Positions 6,307 through 15,068 are shown, numbered from the stretch's first letter. The stretch is DNA of 15,676 nt from CAIOYC01 sp038327995 (GCA_038327995.1 JBBQLP010000054.1:1-15676), one strand, 5' to 3'. Numbers and translations are program-made. Notes: generated by a model from the letters alone, not told the origin.

Positions 6307-7481
6307 ACGGCTCCAGGACGTACCGCATCGGAGTCATCGGTCTGGGTCAACGCATCGCCCATGTACTGGCTGCAATGCGCGAAGTCGGCTGGGACTTGGA
6401 GCTAGCGGCCTATGTCGATCCTGCTCCCGTCGGAGAACCAATTTTGCTCGCTGCGGATATTCCGAGCGGGCGAAGCTTCGCAACCGTGCAGGGTTTGATC
6501 GAAGATGGACCGTTCGACCTTTTGATGATCGGCTCCCCCAACCATCTGCATTTCGAGCACCTGAATGCTGCGCTTTACGCTGGCTGGCCTGTCTTCACTG
6601 AAAAGCCGCTCGTGCGGACTGAAGAGGAGACGCTTCAACTCGCGCGCCGGCTGGCCAATGCAAACACGCCACCGGTCTTTGTGGGCCTGGTGATGAGGTC
6701 TATGAGCATTGTGCGCGAAGTGATCGCGCGCGTGGACGCAAGAGAACTTGGCGACATTATCTCAATCGACGCGACCGAGCATCTGCATCCGGAACATGGC
6801 GCCTATCTCGCCCGGAACTGGCGGCGCAAACAAGAGTGGGGCGGCTCCTACTTGCTCGACAAGGTCTGTCACGACTTTGATATCTTTGGCCGGATCATAG
6901 GGGCGCGGGCGTCCAGGATAGCGAGCTTCGGCGGCAAGGGGATCTTCCACGCCGACCGCGTCCATCCGCCAAGGACCTACAGCGACGGCTCCCCAGCTTA
7001 TGCCTTGCGCGACGCGGGTTGGTCCGGCGCCAATGATCCTTTCCAGTCAGATATGGATGTGGCCGATCACCAGCTGGCGATCATCGAGTACGCAAACCAA
7101 GTGCGCCTTTCCTTTCACGCCAATAGCCACACCGCATTACAGGAACGGCGTTGGTATGTAGCGGGAACCGAGGGCACGCTAATAGCCGATCTGATGCGCA
7201 ACCGCCTGATGATCAGGCGGGCGCTTGAGCGCGGCAGACCTGAGCGCATCGACTACGGCAACCGTACCGAGGACAATCACAACGGAGCCGATCAAGCGAT
7301 GGCGCGCGACCTTAAGGCAGCGCTGGACGGCGAGCGCCCTTTCCCAGTGACCCCTACAGACTCCTTGGAAGCTGGGTTGACAGTTATGGCTATTGATCGA
7401 GCGATGGCGGAGGGCGTCATCATCGACTGTGGCCCGATGTGGGCCGATTTTGATGCGGCGCGATCAACGCGTTTAGAGTAA
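6303..7481 (+). CDS. Gfo/Idh/MocA family NAD(P)-dependent oxidoreductase
   Basis: This 392-residue protein has an N-terminal Rossmann domain with GVIGLGQR (10-17) and SPNHLHFEH (78-86), then the family's EKP (100-102) and a C-terminal alpha/beta domain. The LLDKVCHDFD segment (184-193) occupies the place of the usual D-x-G-x-H-x-x-D active-site motif; Lys187 stands in the region of the motif's variable positions and His190 is the likely catalytic histidine. Family members oxidise or reduce sugars, inositols, amino sugars and other polyols, usually with NAD(P). It overlaps the transaminase by 4 bases (ATGA), so translation is probably coupled and the substrates related. A long middle insertion (about 210-255) may shape the substrate pocket. 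No signal peptide is seen. The substrate is unknown. It ends 61 bases before a convergent gene, with no clear terminator between. Confidence 0.92.
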   Translation: MNGSRTYRIGVIGLGQRIAHVLAAMREVGWDLELAAYVDPAPVGEPILLAADIPSGRSFATVQGLIEDGPFDLLMIGSPNHLHFEHLNAALYAGWPVFTEKPLVRTEEETLQLARRLANANTPPVFVGLVMRSMSIVREVIARVDARELGDIISIDATEHLHPEHGAYLARNWRRKQEWGGSYLLDKVCHDFDIFGRIIGARASRIASFGGKGIFHADRVHPPRTYSDGSPAYALRDAGWSGANDPFQSDMDVADHQLAIIEYANQVRLSFHANSHTALQERRWYVAGTEGTLIADLMRNRLMIRRALERGRPERIDYGNRTEDNHNGADQAMARDLKAALDGERPFPVTPTDSLEAGLTVMAIDRAMAEGVIIDCGPMWADFDAARSTRLE

Positions 7482-7542
7482 TCACAACCGCAGGCAATTG
7501 GACTCCGTCGATCATCTGCTAGTTCTTCAGAAAGGTCTATCG

Positions 7543-10068
7543 TTACCCCGTTCGCAAAACGGGTGCCGGCCTCTTGGCCAAGGCAGATAGCGCGCTTGCA
7601 AGTCCGCCGAGTGCGGCGATGACGGCGGCGGCGGCCAAGATTGCCGCAACCCCGCCCCAATCCATGTTCAATCGCGCCTGGAAAATGAAGGTGGTGACGG
7701 GATACGCTGCTGTCGCGCCGAGCAGAATCCCTGCCAATCCGGCGATCAGCCCCACCGCGCCGTATTCGATCATAAACGCCGCGAGGATTTGCCAGCGGGC
7801 CGCACCGAGCACCTTGAGAATGGCGGACTCCTTTGCCCTCGCTTGTCCGCTCGCTGTGATCGCTCCGACAAGCACCAGGAGGCCAGACAGCGCGGCCACG
7901 GCCGAAGCCCCCCGCACTGCCCACGCCAACTGGTCGAAAATTTTGAGAGCGGCCTGAAGCTGCTCGCGCACGCTGACCACATTCACTCCGGGAAAGTCGT
8001 GGCCGAGCATGGCGATGATTGGGTTGTCTTGACCCGGCTTTGTCCGGGCGATGGCGATGTCGCGAAGGTTTGCGCCAGCCAGCGCCGACGGATTAAGAAT
8101 CAAAGGAAAGCTCGCACCGAACTGGCCCCAGGCAACCCTACGGGTTCCGGCGATCCGCGCCTCCAACGTGCGACCGAGGATCGACAGGGTGATGCTTTCG
8201 CCGACCTTCAGCCTCGCGGCCCGGGCGATGTCCTGGTCAATCAGGATCAACGGCGGCCCAGTGTAGCCTGTGGCCCACCAACGGCCCGTCGTCAGGTTGG
8301 CATCGGGGGGTGGGGCAGCCAAGGTCGATAAGGTAACGTCCTGGTCGAAGGCCCAGCGCCCTTTGGCGTCGATCTGTTTTGGATCGACCGGCTCGCCTCT
8401 CAACCCGGTGATCCGACCGGTGGCGAAGGGGGAGCGACGATAACGGTCGGACCTCAACGACCCCATTTTCTGGAGCATTCCCGCGTCGAATGCCGCCGCT
8501 CGTTCTCCGGGGATTTGGGTCATCACCAATGAGGGCGCGGTGTTGGGCGCCACGTCACGGACTTCAGCGAGGAGGCTCGACTGGATCAGCACCACGGCGC
8601 TCAAGAGGGCAACGCCGAGACCGATAGAGGGCGTCGCCGTTCTCGCCGCAGAGCGGGGCCCAGCCAGATTGGCGAGCCCGATGCGCGCCGCTCCTCTGGT
8701 AAACCGCCTGAGCCTTCCGGCCAGCATCATAGCGACGAGCCCGATGAGCCACAGGACACAGAAGGCGCCGAGCACGCCTGCGATCATCACGCCGGCGACT
8801 AGCGCGCTCGGCGCCGATACGAGCGTCAAGGCTGCTAGACCGATGGCGGCAATGCCCAACACCACCACCTCCGGTCCGAACCTGACCCGGCCCGCGAGGT
8901 TATCGCGGAAGAGGGCGGCGGGGGGCGTCGCTCTCGCTCGGGCCAGTGGCAGCAGGCTAAACGCGGCGGCTGCGAGGGCGCCGAACAATCCGGCGCGGAT
9001 CAACGGCGCTGGATAGAGCGCGAACAGCACGGGTACTGGCAGGCGGTTTCGTGCGATCCAGCCGAGTACAAAGGGAGAGGCGGCGCCGATCGTCAATCCC
9101 ATTGCGATCCCGAGGCTCGCCAGGAGCGCGATCTGAATCAGATAAACGTCGCGGATCATCGACCCGGCGGCCCCAAGCGCCTTTAGAACCGCGATCGAGC
9201 ACTTCCGGGTATCCAGATAGCTGGAGACTGCACTCGACACACCGAGCCCTCCGGCTAGGAGCGCCGCCAGTCCGATGAAGCTCAGAAAGAATTCGAGCTG
9301 GTCAATCAACCGTCCGAGTCCCGCCGCGGCGTCCTTTCTACCCCTGAGGCGGAAGCCGCCATCCGGAAACCGACGATGCAAGTTGGCGATGACAGCTTCA
9401 GGTCTGACGCCGTTGGCCAAGCGGATGCGCACGGTTTCGCCGAACAGGGAGTCAGCTTCGACGAGGCCCGATCTCTCAAGTGATGTGCGTGCGATCATCA
9501 CGCCGGGGCCGAGGGAAAACCCGCGCCCCAGCTTGTCGGGCTCGGACTTAAGGACGCCCCGAACGACGAGCTTGAGATCGCCGACCACGAAGGCATCACC
9601 CAACCTCAATCCAAGACGCTCTAGGAGTTCGGGCTCAACGGCGGCGCCGGGACGGTCATCGACGGCCTTGAGCGTGTCTGACAGAGACTGATCGCCCTCA
9701 AGATCGACATGACCCGATAAAGGGTATGTGGGATCGACGCCACGTACCTCCGCCAGTCGGCGACCTTTCGGTCCCTCGGCCATGGCCCTGACCAAGAGCG
9801 TGTCCGTGGTCGCGCCCGCCTTGGCGAAGGCTGCTATCTCTGAGGCTGTAAAACGTCGCCCTTCAAGGCTCGCTGCGACATCGCCGCCTAGGATTGATCG
9901 CGCCTGGCTCGCTAGCCCCTGACGGAAGGCTTCAGCGGTGGACCCTGCTGCCGCCAACGCGGCCACGCCCAGCGCCAGGCACGCAAGAAAAATGTGGAAA
10001 CCGCGAACGCCCGAACGAAGTTCACAGCGAACGAAGGACAGGGTGGCGGCCAGCCGGCTGGTGTTCAT
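7543..10068 (-). CDS. ybbP: ABC transporter permease of the YbbP/FtsX-like family
   Basis: This 841-residue inner-membrane protein is the permease partner of the ATPase encoded just upstream. It has an N-terminal membrane helix (about 25-45), a periplasmic domain (about 50-250), a first FtsX-type block of helices (about 258-285, 308-332, 350-375), central helices (about 400-418, 422-450, 478-500), a second periplasmic domain (about 505-710) and a second FtsX block (about 718-740, 762-790, 803-828). The repeated K-A-L-G-A / K-V-L-G-A segments (296-300 and 752-756) after each block's first helix are the usual FtsX-type cytoplasmic coupling loops. Length and layout match E. coli YbbP, whose operon lies beside tesA as here. 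The ATG overlaps the ATPase stop by 4 bases. The transported or extracted substrate is unproven; a role in lipid or envelope handling is inferred from tesA. Confidence 0.93.
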   Translation of the reverse strand: MNTSRLAATLSFVRCELRSGVRGFHIFLACLALGVAALAAAGSTAEAFRQGLASQARSILGGDVAASLEGRRFTASEIAAFAKAGATTDTLLVRAMAEGPKGRRLAEVRGVDPTYPLSGHVDLEGDQSLSDTLKAVDDRPGAAVEPELLERLGLRLGDAFVVGDLKLVVRGVLKSEPDKLGRGFSLGPGVMIARTSLERSGLVEADSLFGETVRIRLANGVRPEAVIANLHRRFPDGGFRLRGRKDAAAGLGRLIDQLEFFLSFIGLAALLAGGLGVSSAVSSYLDTRKCSIAVLKALGAAGSMIRDVYLIQIALLASLGIAMGLTIGAASPFVLGWIARNRLPVPVLFALYPAPLIRAGLFGALAAAAFSLLPLARARATPPAALFRDNLAGRVRFGPEVVVLGIAAIGLAALTLVSAPSALVAGVMIAGVLGAFCVLWLIGLVAMMLAGRLRRFTRGAARIGLANLAGPRSAARTATPSIGLGVALLSAVVLIQSSLLAEVRDVAPNTAPSLVMTQIPGERAAAFDAGMLQKMGSLRSDRYRRSPFATGRITGLRGEPVDPKQIDAKGRWAFDQDVTLSTLAAPPPDANLTTGRWWATGYTGPPLILIDQDIARAARLKVGESITLSILGRTLEARIAGTRRVAWGQFGASFPLILNPSALAGANLRDIAIARTKPGQDNPIIAMLGHDFPGVNVVSVREQLQAALKIFDQLAWAVRGASAVAALSGLLVLVGAITASGQARAKESAILKVLGAARWQILAAFMIEYGAVGLIAGLAGILLGATAAYPVTTFIFQARLNMDWGGVAAILAAAAVIAALGGLASALSALAKRPAPVLRTG

Positions 10069-10742
10069 GCGGCCAGCAACCGGCCCTGATCCACTCGCAC
10101 CGTTCGGCTCGCTCGCGCTGCCAGAGCCGGCTCGTGAGTGACCAGAACCATGGCCGCTCCAGTCTCCAGCACGAGGGAGAACATCAGATCCGCGATCTGG
10201 GTCGCGGTCGCCTGGTCGAGATTACCGGTGGGCTCGTCGGCGAACAGGAGCGCCGGTTCGACTGCAAGGGCACGGGCCAGCGCTACGCGCTGTTGCTCCC
10301 CACCGGACAGCTGGTGAGGGTAGTGGGTCAGTCGGTGCATCAAGCCGACCTTATCCAGCCACAGGCGAGCGGTCTTCATTGCATCCACCCGTCCCGCGAT
10401 ATCGAGCGGCGCGCTAACGTTCTCCTCGGCGGTCATGTTGGGTAGAAGGTGGAATGACTGGAACACTAGCGCCGCCCTGCCGCGTCTGAGCCGCGCCCGT
10501 CCGTCCTCGTTCAGCTTTGAGAGATCCTCGCCGAAAAGCCGCACGGTTCCTGCCGTCGGCCTTTCCAGACCTGCCGCCACGGATATCAGCGAGGACTTGC
10601 CTGATCCTGAGGGGCCAACCACCGCAACCGTCTCCCCGGGGGCGACAATAAGGTTGGCGCCCCGCAGAATTTCCACTGGTCCCGCGCTCGACGGCAGTGT
10701 GAGATCGACCCCGGCAAGATCGAGGACAGGCGGCTCGCGCAT
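10065..10742 (-). CDS. ybbA: ABC transporter ATP-binding protein, YbbA/LolD-like
   Basis: This 225-residue ATPase of the MacB/LolD-type class powers the permease gene that overlaps its stop codon. It shows Walker A GPSGSGKS (43-50), Q-loop Gln95, signature LSGGEQQR (145-152), Walker B LLFADE (165-170), the EPTGNLD D-loop region (170-176) and switch His203. All residues needed for ATP hydrolysis are present. The ATG at 10742 is preceded by AAAGGA at 6 bases. It is transcribed away from tesA across a 54-base gap, the same divergent arrangement found in many proteobacteria. LolD was considered, but the 841-residue partner and tesA neighbour favour YbbA. Confidence 0.94.
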   Translation of the reverse strand: MREPPVLDLAGVDLTLPSSAGPVEILRGANLIVAPGETVAVVGPSGSGKSSLISVAAGLERPTAGTVRLFGEDLSKLNEDGRARLRRGRAALVFQSFHLLPNMTAEENVSAPLDIAGRVDAMKTARLWLDKVGLMHRLTHYPHQLSGGEQQRVALARALAVEPALLFADEPTGNLDQATATQIADLMFSLVLETGAAMVLVTHEPALAARASRTVRVDQGRLLAA

Positions 10743-10796
10743 GGAAATTCCTTTAAGATAGTTGAGGCGAGACGCTTGCGCTTTACATAGTAAGGC
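10743..10796. promoter_or_regulatory. Short divergent promoter region between ybbA and tesA
   Basis: Only 54 bases separate the two start codons, so both promoters must be compact or overlapping. For tesA a weak pair is possible: TTGAGG (10762-10767), 16 bases, then TACATA (10784-10789). That would place transcription start at or next to the ATG at 10797 and give a leaderless message. No properly spaced ribosome site precedes tesA. The ybbA side has AAAGGA at 6 bases. Confidence 0.3.
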
Positions 10797-11441
10797 ATGG
10801 CCCCTCCTGCTCGTGCGTTCGTCACTCGCCGCGTCCTCATTGGCGCGCTAGCTTCGCTCAGTGCGTCTCGGGCGGTCGCGGGGTCTCGAGCGATACCCGT
10901 CATCACCATCCTCGGCGATTCGATCACGGCGGGCCTTGGACTTCCCTTAGCCGAAGCCCTGCCGGCCCAGTTGCAGGCAGCGTTGGGCCGACTTGGGCTG
11001 ACAGCGATCGTGCGAGGCGCCGGTGTTTCAGGCGACACCACGGCAGGCGGGTTGGCGCGGCTCGATTTCAGCGTCCAGCCCGACACGAGCCTTTGCATCG
11101 TTGAGCTCGGCGGAAACGACTATATGCAATCCACCCCCGTTGCCGAGACCAAGCGGAACCTTCTGGCTATCGTTGCACGCCTCCGCGCTCGACATATCCG
11201 GGTTGTGGTTTGCAGCGTCGCCCCGCCCGGAAAGGCGTCGGGCGCGTATGGCGCGGAAGTGGCGGCCTTCTTCAATATGTTGAGGAAGACCCCTGGTGTC
11301 GTCCTGACGCCCGATCTCCTCGCTGGCGTCCTCGACGATCCAGCAATGAAGCAATCAGACGGTCTGCATCCCAACAGCGTTGGCGCGCGGAAGATCGCCG
11401 ACAGACTCGCCCACACGGTCGTGAAGGCGCTCCGCAGTTAA
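10797..11441 (+). CDS. tesA: Arylesterase / lysophospholipase L1-type thioesterase (SGNH hydrolase)
   Basis: This 214-residue exported SGNH/GDSL hydrolase is predicted to cleave short acyl esters, thioesters or lysophospholipids in the periplasm. The N-terminus has TRR (10-12), a hydrophobic stretch and AVAGS (26-30), a signal peptide with cleavage probably after Ala28; the twin arginines make Tat export possible but the following residues fit that motif only partly. The four SGNH blocks are present: GDSITAG with Ser42, the Gly in GAGVSGDT (74-81), GGND with Asn107, and DGLHPN with Asp188 and His191. The gene diverges from ybbA-ybbP, the arrangement seen with E. coli tesA. The start lacks a usable ribosome site. 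Natural substrates are not settled for the family. Confidence 0.93.
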   Translation: MAPPARAFVTRRVLIGALASLSASRAVAGSRAIPVITILGDSITAGLGLPLAEALPAQLQAALGRLGLTAIVRGAGVSGDTTAGGLARLDFSVQPDTSLCIVELGGNDYMQSTPVAETKRNLLAIVARLRARHIRVVVCSVAPPGKASGAYGAEVAAFFNMLRKTPGVVLTPDLLAGVLDDPAMKQSDGLHPNSVGARKIADRLAHTVVKALRS

Positions 11442-11601
11442 CCTCTGCCGGCTTTGATCATGTTGGCGCGAGCTGCGTCGACGCTAATGGCGGGGCAAAA
11501 GTCGCCGGAAAGCCTAAATCTCCGCTTAGTGTATGCATGGCGATCTGCCTGTCTCGACGGCATCGGGCTCTGAGGTCGAAAGTGCGCTTTGCCTTAGGTC
11601 A

Positions 11602-13437
11602 TCATTGGAATTCGGTGCCGAACTGCAGCTGCGCCAGTCTCGCGTAAAGGCCGCCCTTAGCGACCAGTTCGGCATGAACGCCCTCTTCAACCACATGGCC
11701 ATCTTGCATTACCACGATCCGGTCGGCCTTGAGGACGGTGGCCAGACGGTGAGCGATCACCAGCGTCGTGCGCCCTATCATGGCCCTTTCGAGGGCGCGC
11801 TGCACGAGTTGCTCGTTCTCGGCATCCAGGGCGCTGGTGGCTTCATCAAGAAGCAAAATTGGCGCGTCTCGCACCAAGGCGCGGGCGATCGCCAGACGCT
11901 GGCGCTGGCCTCCCGACAGTGTCTTGGCCCGCTCGCCAATCGGGGTGTCAAAGCCCTCGGGAAGAGCGTCAATGAAACCCTTGGCCTGCGCTGCCACGGC
12001 GGCGGCCTGCATTTCCGATATCGTCGCGTCTTCACGGCCAAAGCGCAGGTTTTCATAGGCCGAACCGGAGAACAGCGGCGCGTCCTGACCGACAAGGGCG
12101 ATACGAGAGCGCGCTTCCGCTGGCTCAACCGATCGGAGGTCCACGCCGTCAATCCGAACCATGCCATCCTGCGGGTCATAGAAGCGGAGGAGCAGCCGCA
12201 AAACCGTGCTTTTACCTGCGCCAGACGGACCAACCAGAGCAACCCTCTCGCCTGGTCGCACAACGAGCGAGAAGTCCCTAAGTGCAGGCAGGTCCGGCCG
12301 CCCCGGATAGGCGAAGGTGATGTTTTCGAACGCGATCTCGCCGCGAGCCGGCGCCGGCATAATTAGAGGTCGGGCGGGCGCCGCAATCCCGGGTTGGGCG
12401 TCGAGCAACTCCCCGATCCGCTCCATGGCGCCGGCGGCCTTCTGTACGTCGCCCATGACTTCGCCAACTTGGCCCATCGATGAAACGGCCATAATCGACA
12501 GAAAGATGAACTGCAGGAAGACGCCGGGTGTCACGGTATGTTCGATGAAGGTGTCCTTCGCCGCCAGATAGATAATCGCGCCAATACCAGCGAAGGTCAG
12601 GATAAAGACCAATGCGGTCATGAATGCGCGTGCCCGGATTCGGGCTAGCGAGACCGAAAACGCCGCTTCCACCGCCTCGCCAAAGCGCAAACCCACGCTT
12701 TTCTCGCGGCCAAACCCCTGAACGGTTTCCAAAGCGTCGAGGCTTTCTCCGGCGAAGCCAACGGCGGCGGCGAAGCGGTCCTGCGCATCGACCGATCGGC
12801 GGCGTACGCGCCGCCCAAAATAGAACATGGGCCCCAACACAAGCGGAACAAGCACGACCACCAGTCCGGTGTAGCGCGGCGTGATTGCGATTAGGGCGGC
12901 CAAGGCGACGACGAACGTCAGAATGTTGCGCAAGGCGACGGAAACAGATGAGCCAACCATAGACTCAACGATGGTTAGATCAGTCGTCATTCTGGACAAT
13001 ACCTCGCCGGTGCGGGTCTTCAGGAAGAAGGCCTGATCCAGAGTCAGAATATGGTCGTAAACCGCCTTTCGAAGATCAGCGACCACCCGCTCACCGAGCT
13101 TGGTGACAAAGTAGAATCTAAGCGCGCTAGCGCCTGCGAGGACCACGACGACGACGCCCATCGCGAGCATAGTCTGCCGCAAAGTCGCGTCGCTCTTGAG
13201 CCCATTATCTCCGATCAACCGGACGCCAACGGTCAGCCCGAACGTCGCCAAACTGGAGACGAGCAGAAATACCGAAGCCAGTGCGACATCCCCAAAATGG
13301 GCCATGACATAGGGGGTCAGCCGCCGAAGTGGGCCAAGGTCGCGGCGACCCGGACGGCGCTGCGCTGACTGAGCCAGTTTCTCAGCCATGATTGTCCCAG
13401 CTCCGGGCCGCGCTCGCGCCAGCTCGATATCGCTCAA
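11602..13437 (-). CDS. ABC exporter, fused membrane and ATPase domains (MsbA-like)
   Basis: This 611-residue half-transporter is expected to act as a homodimer in the inner membrane. The membrane domain has about six helices (near 50-72, 88-110, 165-185, 188-206, 272-292, 305-320). The ATPase domain has Walker A GPSGAGKS (403-410), Q-loop Gln451, signature LSGGQRQ (508-514), Walker B ILLLDE (527-532) and switch His563. All catalytic residues are intact. I kept the TTG start at 13437 because GAGGTGA lies about 4 bases upstream. An in-frame ATG at 13389 (16 residues shorter) has a weaker site and is the alternative. Domain order and motifs match lipid/drug exporters of the MsbA type, but such proteins cannot be split by substrate from sequence alone. 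The gene diverges from the phosphoesterase gene across 90 bases. Confidence 0.93.
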   Translation of the reverse strand: MSDIELARARPGAGTIMAEKLAQSAQRRPGRRDLGPLRRLTPYVMAHFGDVALASVFLLVSSLATFGLTVGVRLIGDNGLKSDATLRQTMLAMGVVVVVLAGASALRFYFVTKLGERVVADLRKAVYDHILTLDQAFFLKTRTGEVLSRMTTDLTIVESMVGSSVSVALRNILTFVVALAALIAITPRYTGLVVVLVPLVLGPMFYFGRRVRRRSVDAQDRFAAAVGFAGESLDALETVQGFGREKSVGLRFGEAVEAAFSVSLARIRARAFMTALVFILTFAGIGAIIYLAAKDTFIEHTVTPGVFLQFIFLSIMAVSSMGQVGEVMGDVQKAAGAMERIGELLDAQPGIAAPARPLIMPAPARGEIAFENITFAYPGRPDLPALRDFSLVVRPGERVALVGPSGAGKSTVLRLLLRFYDPQDGMVRIDGVDLRSVEPAEARSRIALVGQDAPLFSGSAYENLRFGREDATISEMQAAAVAAQAKGFIDALPEGFDTPIGERAKTLSGGQRQRLAIARALVRDAPILLLDEATSALDAENEQLVQRALERAMIGRTTLVIAHRLATVLKADRIVVMQDGHVVEEGVHAELVAKGGLYARLAQLQFGTEFQ

Positions 13438-13527
13438 TGATCACCTCGATAGTCAGTAATGAGAGTCTTGATTATGCCAAGGCGGTCTGGTCGACGTTAA
13501 CTACCCGCCTCCGCCTTAGGAAAGCCA

Positions 13528-14664
13528 ATGAAAAACCTCGCCTTTGCAATGGCAGCGCTGTGGGCACTCGCTGCATGCTCGGTAGGTGAGCCCAAGGTTC
13601 TGCCGAGCGTCCTAGTATCCAGCGAAGCCAGCCGGCTGGAGGACTCGCCGGTCCCGCGATTTTCCTACATCTTCGTGATTGTCGAAGAGAATAAAAGCTT
13701 CGACGAAGTGATGAACCGAGGGAATGCGCCGAACTTGGCGAAGCTTGCCCGCACGTTCGGGACCGCGTCGTCCTTTTATGGCGAGGTGCACCCCAGCGAG
13801 GCGAACTATGTCGCTCTGCTAGGTGGAGATACCTTCGGCATTCACGACGACGATGCTTTCTACTGCACGCCGCGCACGCACAGGCCGTTCTGCGGAGGCG
13901 CGCAGGCGGCGGGATATGTCGATCACACCATAGTCGAGCGTCATCTTGGGCAGCAGCTGGAGGCGAAAAATCTTTCTTGGAAGGGCTACTACGCCGATCT
14001 TCCCGAAGCAGGGTCGCTTGAGGTGCTATCGGGGCGGCGCAGGGTCGGTGGGACAAGCTATCCCGCTTCGCTCTACGCCTCCAAACACTCGGGCTTTCTG
14101 AACTTTGCAGCGGTCCAGTCAGACCCCAAGCGCGCCGAGCATATCGTCGGGTTCGATCAACTGGACCGGGATATACTATCGGACCAGATGCCCAATTTCG
14201 CGCTCATCGTCCCCAACCAGTGCGACGAGATGCATGGCTTACTGGGACCGGACGTTCCGGGAGACTGCAACATCCTGTCCAGCATTAGCCTCATCCGACG
14301 GGGAGACCGGGTTCTCGGCGATCTCGTTGCACGCCTTCAGCGAACCCGCGCCTGGGTGTCCAGCGAGAATATGGCGATCGTGATAACCTTCGACGAAGGT
14401 TCCGGCGGATCGCGGGAGGGCTGCTGCGCCGTGACCCCAAACGCGGCTTCCAACTACGGGGGTGGGCGGATTCCAACTGTGGTCATTACGAACCATGGAC
14501 CGCGCGGCTTCACGGATCCCACTCCATACAACCACTACTCGTTGTTGCGGACCTTCGAGGACGCGTTTGGAATCGAGGAACACCTACGCCATGCCGCAGA
14601 CGTGGACCTAGGGGTCCATGCGATGGCGCCGCTCTTCTCCCCGTCTGCGACTCTTAAGCCTTGA
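13528..14664 (+). CDS. Lipoprotein phosphoesterase of the phospholipase C / acid phosphatase family
   Basis: This 378-residue protein has a lipoprotein signal peptide ending in the lipobox LAAC, with Cys17 as the lipidated residue followed by Ser, so outer-membrane sorting is likely. The rest is one phosphoesterase domain: EENKSFDE (53-60, the counterpart of the family's QENRSFD metal and nucleophile region), PSEANYVALLGG (89-100), LIVPNQCDEMHG (226-237), ITFDEGSGG (286-294) and NHYSLLRTFEDAFG (335-348). Members hydrolyse phosphodiesters or monoesters such as phosphatidylcholine head groups, outside the cytoplasm. The ATG at 13528 follows AGGAAAG at 5 bases. dgkA starts 11 bases after the stop, so the two are probably co-transcribed. 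Whether it is a phospholipase or a phosphatase cannot be told. Confidence 0.9.
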   Translation: MKNLAFAMAALWALAACSVGEPKVLPSVLVSSEASRLEDSPVPRFSYIFVIVEENKSFDEVMNRGNAPNLAKLARTFGTASSFYGEVHPSEANYVALLGGDTFGIHDDDAFYCTPRTHRPFCGGAQAAGYVDHTIVERHLGQQLEAKNLSWKGYYADLPEAGSLEVLSGRRRVGGTSYPASLYASKHSGFLNFAAVQSDPKRAEHIVGFDQLDRDILSDQMPNFALIVPNQCDEMHGLLGPDVPGDCNILSSISLIRRGDRVLGDLVARLQRTRAWVSSENMAIVITFDEGSGGSREGCCAVTPNAASNYGGGRIPTVVITNHGPRGFTDPTPYNHYSLLRTFEDAFGIEEHLRHAADVDLGVHAMAPLFSPSATLKP

Positions 14665-14675
14665 CCGGAGAGACG

Positions 14676-15068
14676 ATGGAAAAGCCGCGATCGACCCGTT
14701 CCAACGCGTTTTCCCTGAAGGCGCGGGTCAGGAGCTTGGGATATGCCTTCGAGGGCATCGCCTTCATGCTGCGAACCCAGCACAACGCCTGGATCCACAT
14801 GGTTGCTACAATCCTGGTCCTCGGCGCCGCGAGCTCACTCAAAGTTTCCGCAGCCGACTGGAGGTGGATCGTCCTCGCCATTTTCCTGGTCTGGGCGGCC
14901 GAAGCCCTCAACACGGCGGTAGAATATGTCTGCGACAAGGTTGCACCGGACTACGATATCGTTGTCAAACGCGCGAAGGACGTAGCGGCGGGGGCCGTGC
15001 TGCTCAGCGCTTTCAGCTCAGCGTGCATCGGTGCTCTGACTTTCTTGCCGTATTTCCACAATCGTTAG
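14676..15068 (+). CDS. dgkA: Diacylglycerol kinase (DgkA family), possibly undecaprenol kinase
   Basis: This small integral membrane kinase of 130 residues phosphorylates diacylglycerol (or undecaprenol) with ATP. The start is ATG at 14676, with GGAGA about 5 bases upstream; an in-frame TTG at 14661 overlapping the previous stop is less likely. An N-terminal amphipathic segment contains YAFEGIAFML (23-32, Glu26). Three membrane helices follow (about 42-58, 62-82, 104-125). The catalytic region EALNTAVEYVCD (76-87) aligns with E. coli EILNSAIEAVVD, giving Glu76, Asn79, Glu83 and Asp87, and KRAKD (98-102) is the conserved nucleotide-side motif. All key residues are intact. Its position after a phospholipase C-like gene makes diacylglycerol recycling a reasonable role, but the H-N-x-W-I-H segment (36-41) is also common in undecaprenol kinases. 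Confidence 0.93.
   Translation: MEKPRSTRSNAFSLKARVRSLGYAFEGIAFMLRTQHNAWIHMVATILVLGAASSLKVSAADWRWIVLAIFLVWAAEALNTAVEYVCDKVAPDYDIVVKRAKDVAAGAVLLSAFSSACIGALTFLPYFHNR

Noticed and set aside
7547..7563. CCCGTT/AACGGG hairpin between convergent genes as a terminator
   Set aside because: It lies within the last codons of ybbP and is not followed by a T-run on either strand.
11533..12366. Plus-strand open frame of 277 codons opposite the ABC exporter
   Set aside because: It overlaps the ATPase domain, whose motifs are intact on the minus strand. The plus frame has shadow composition.
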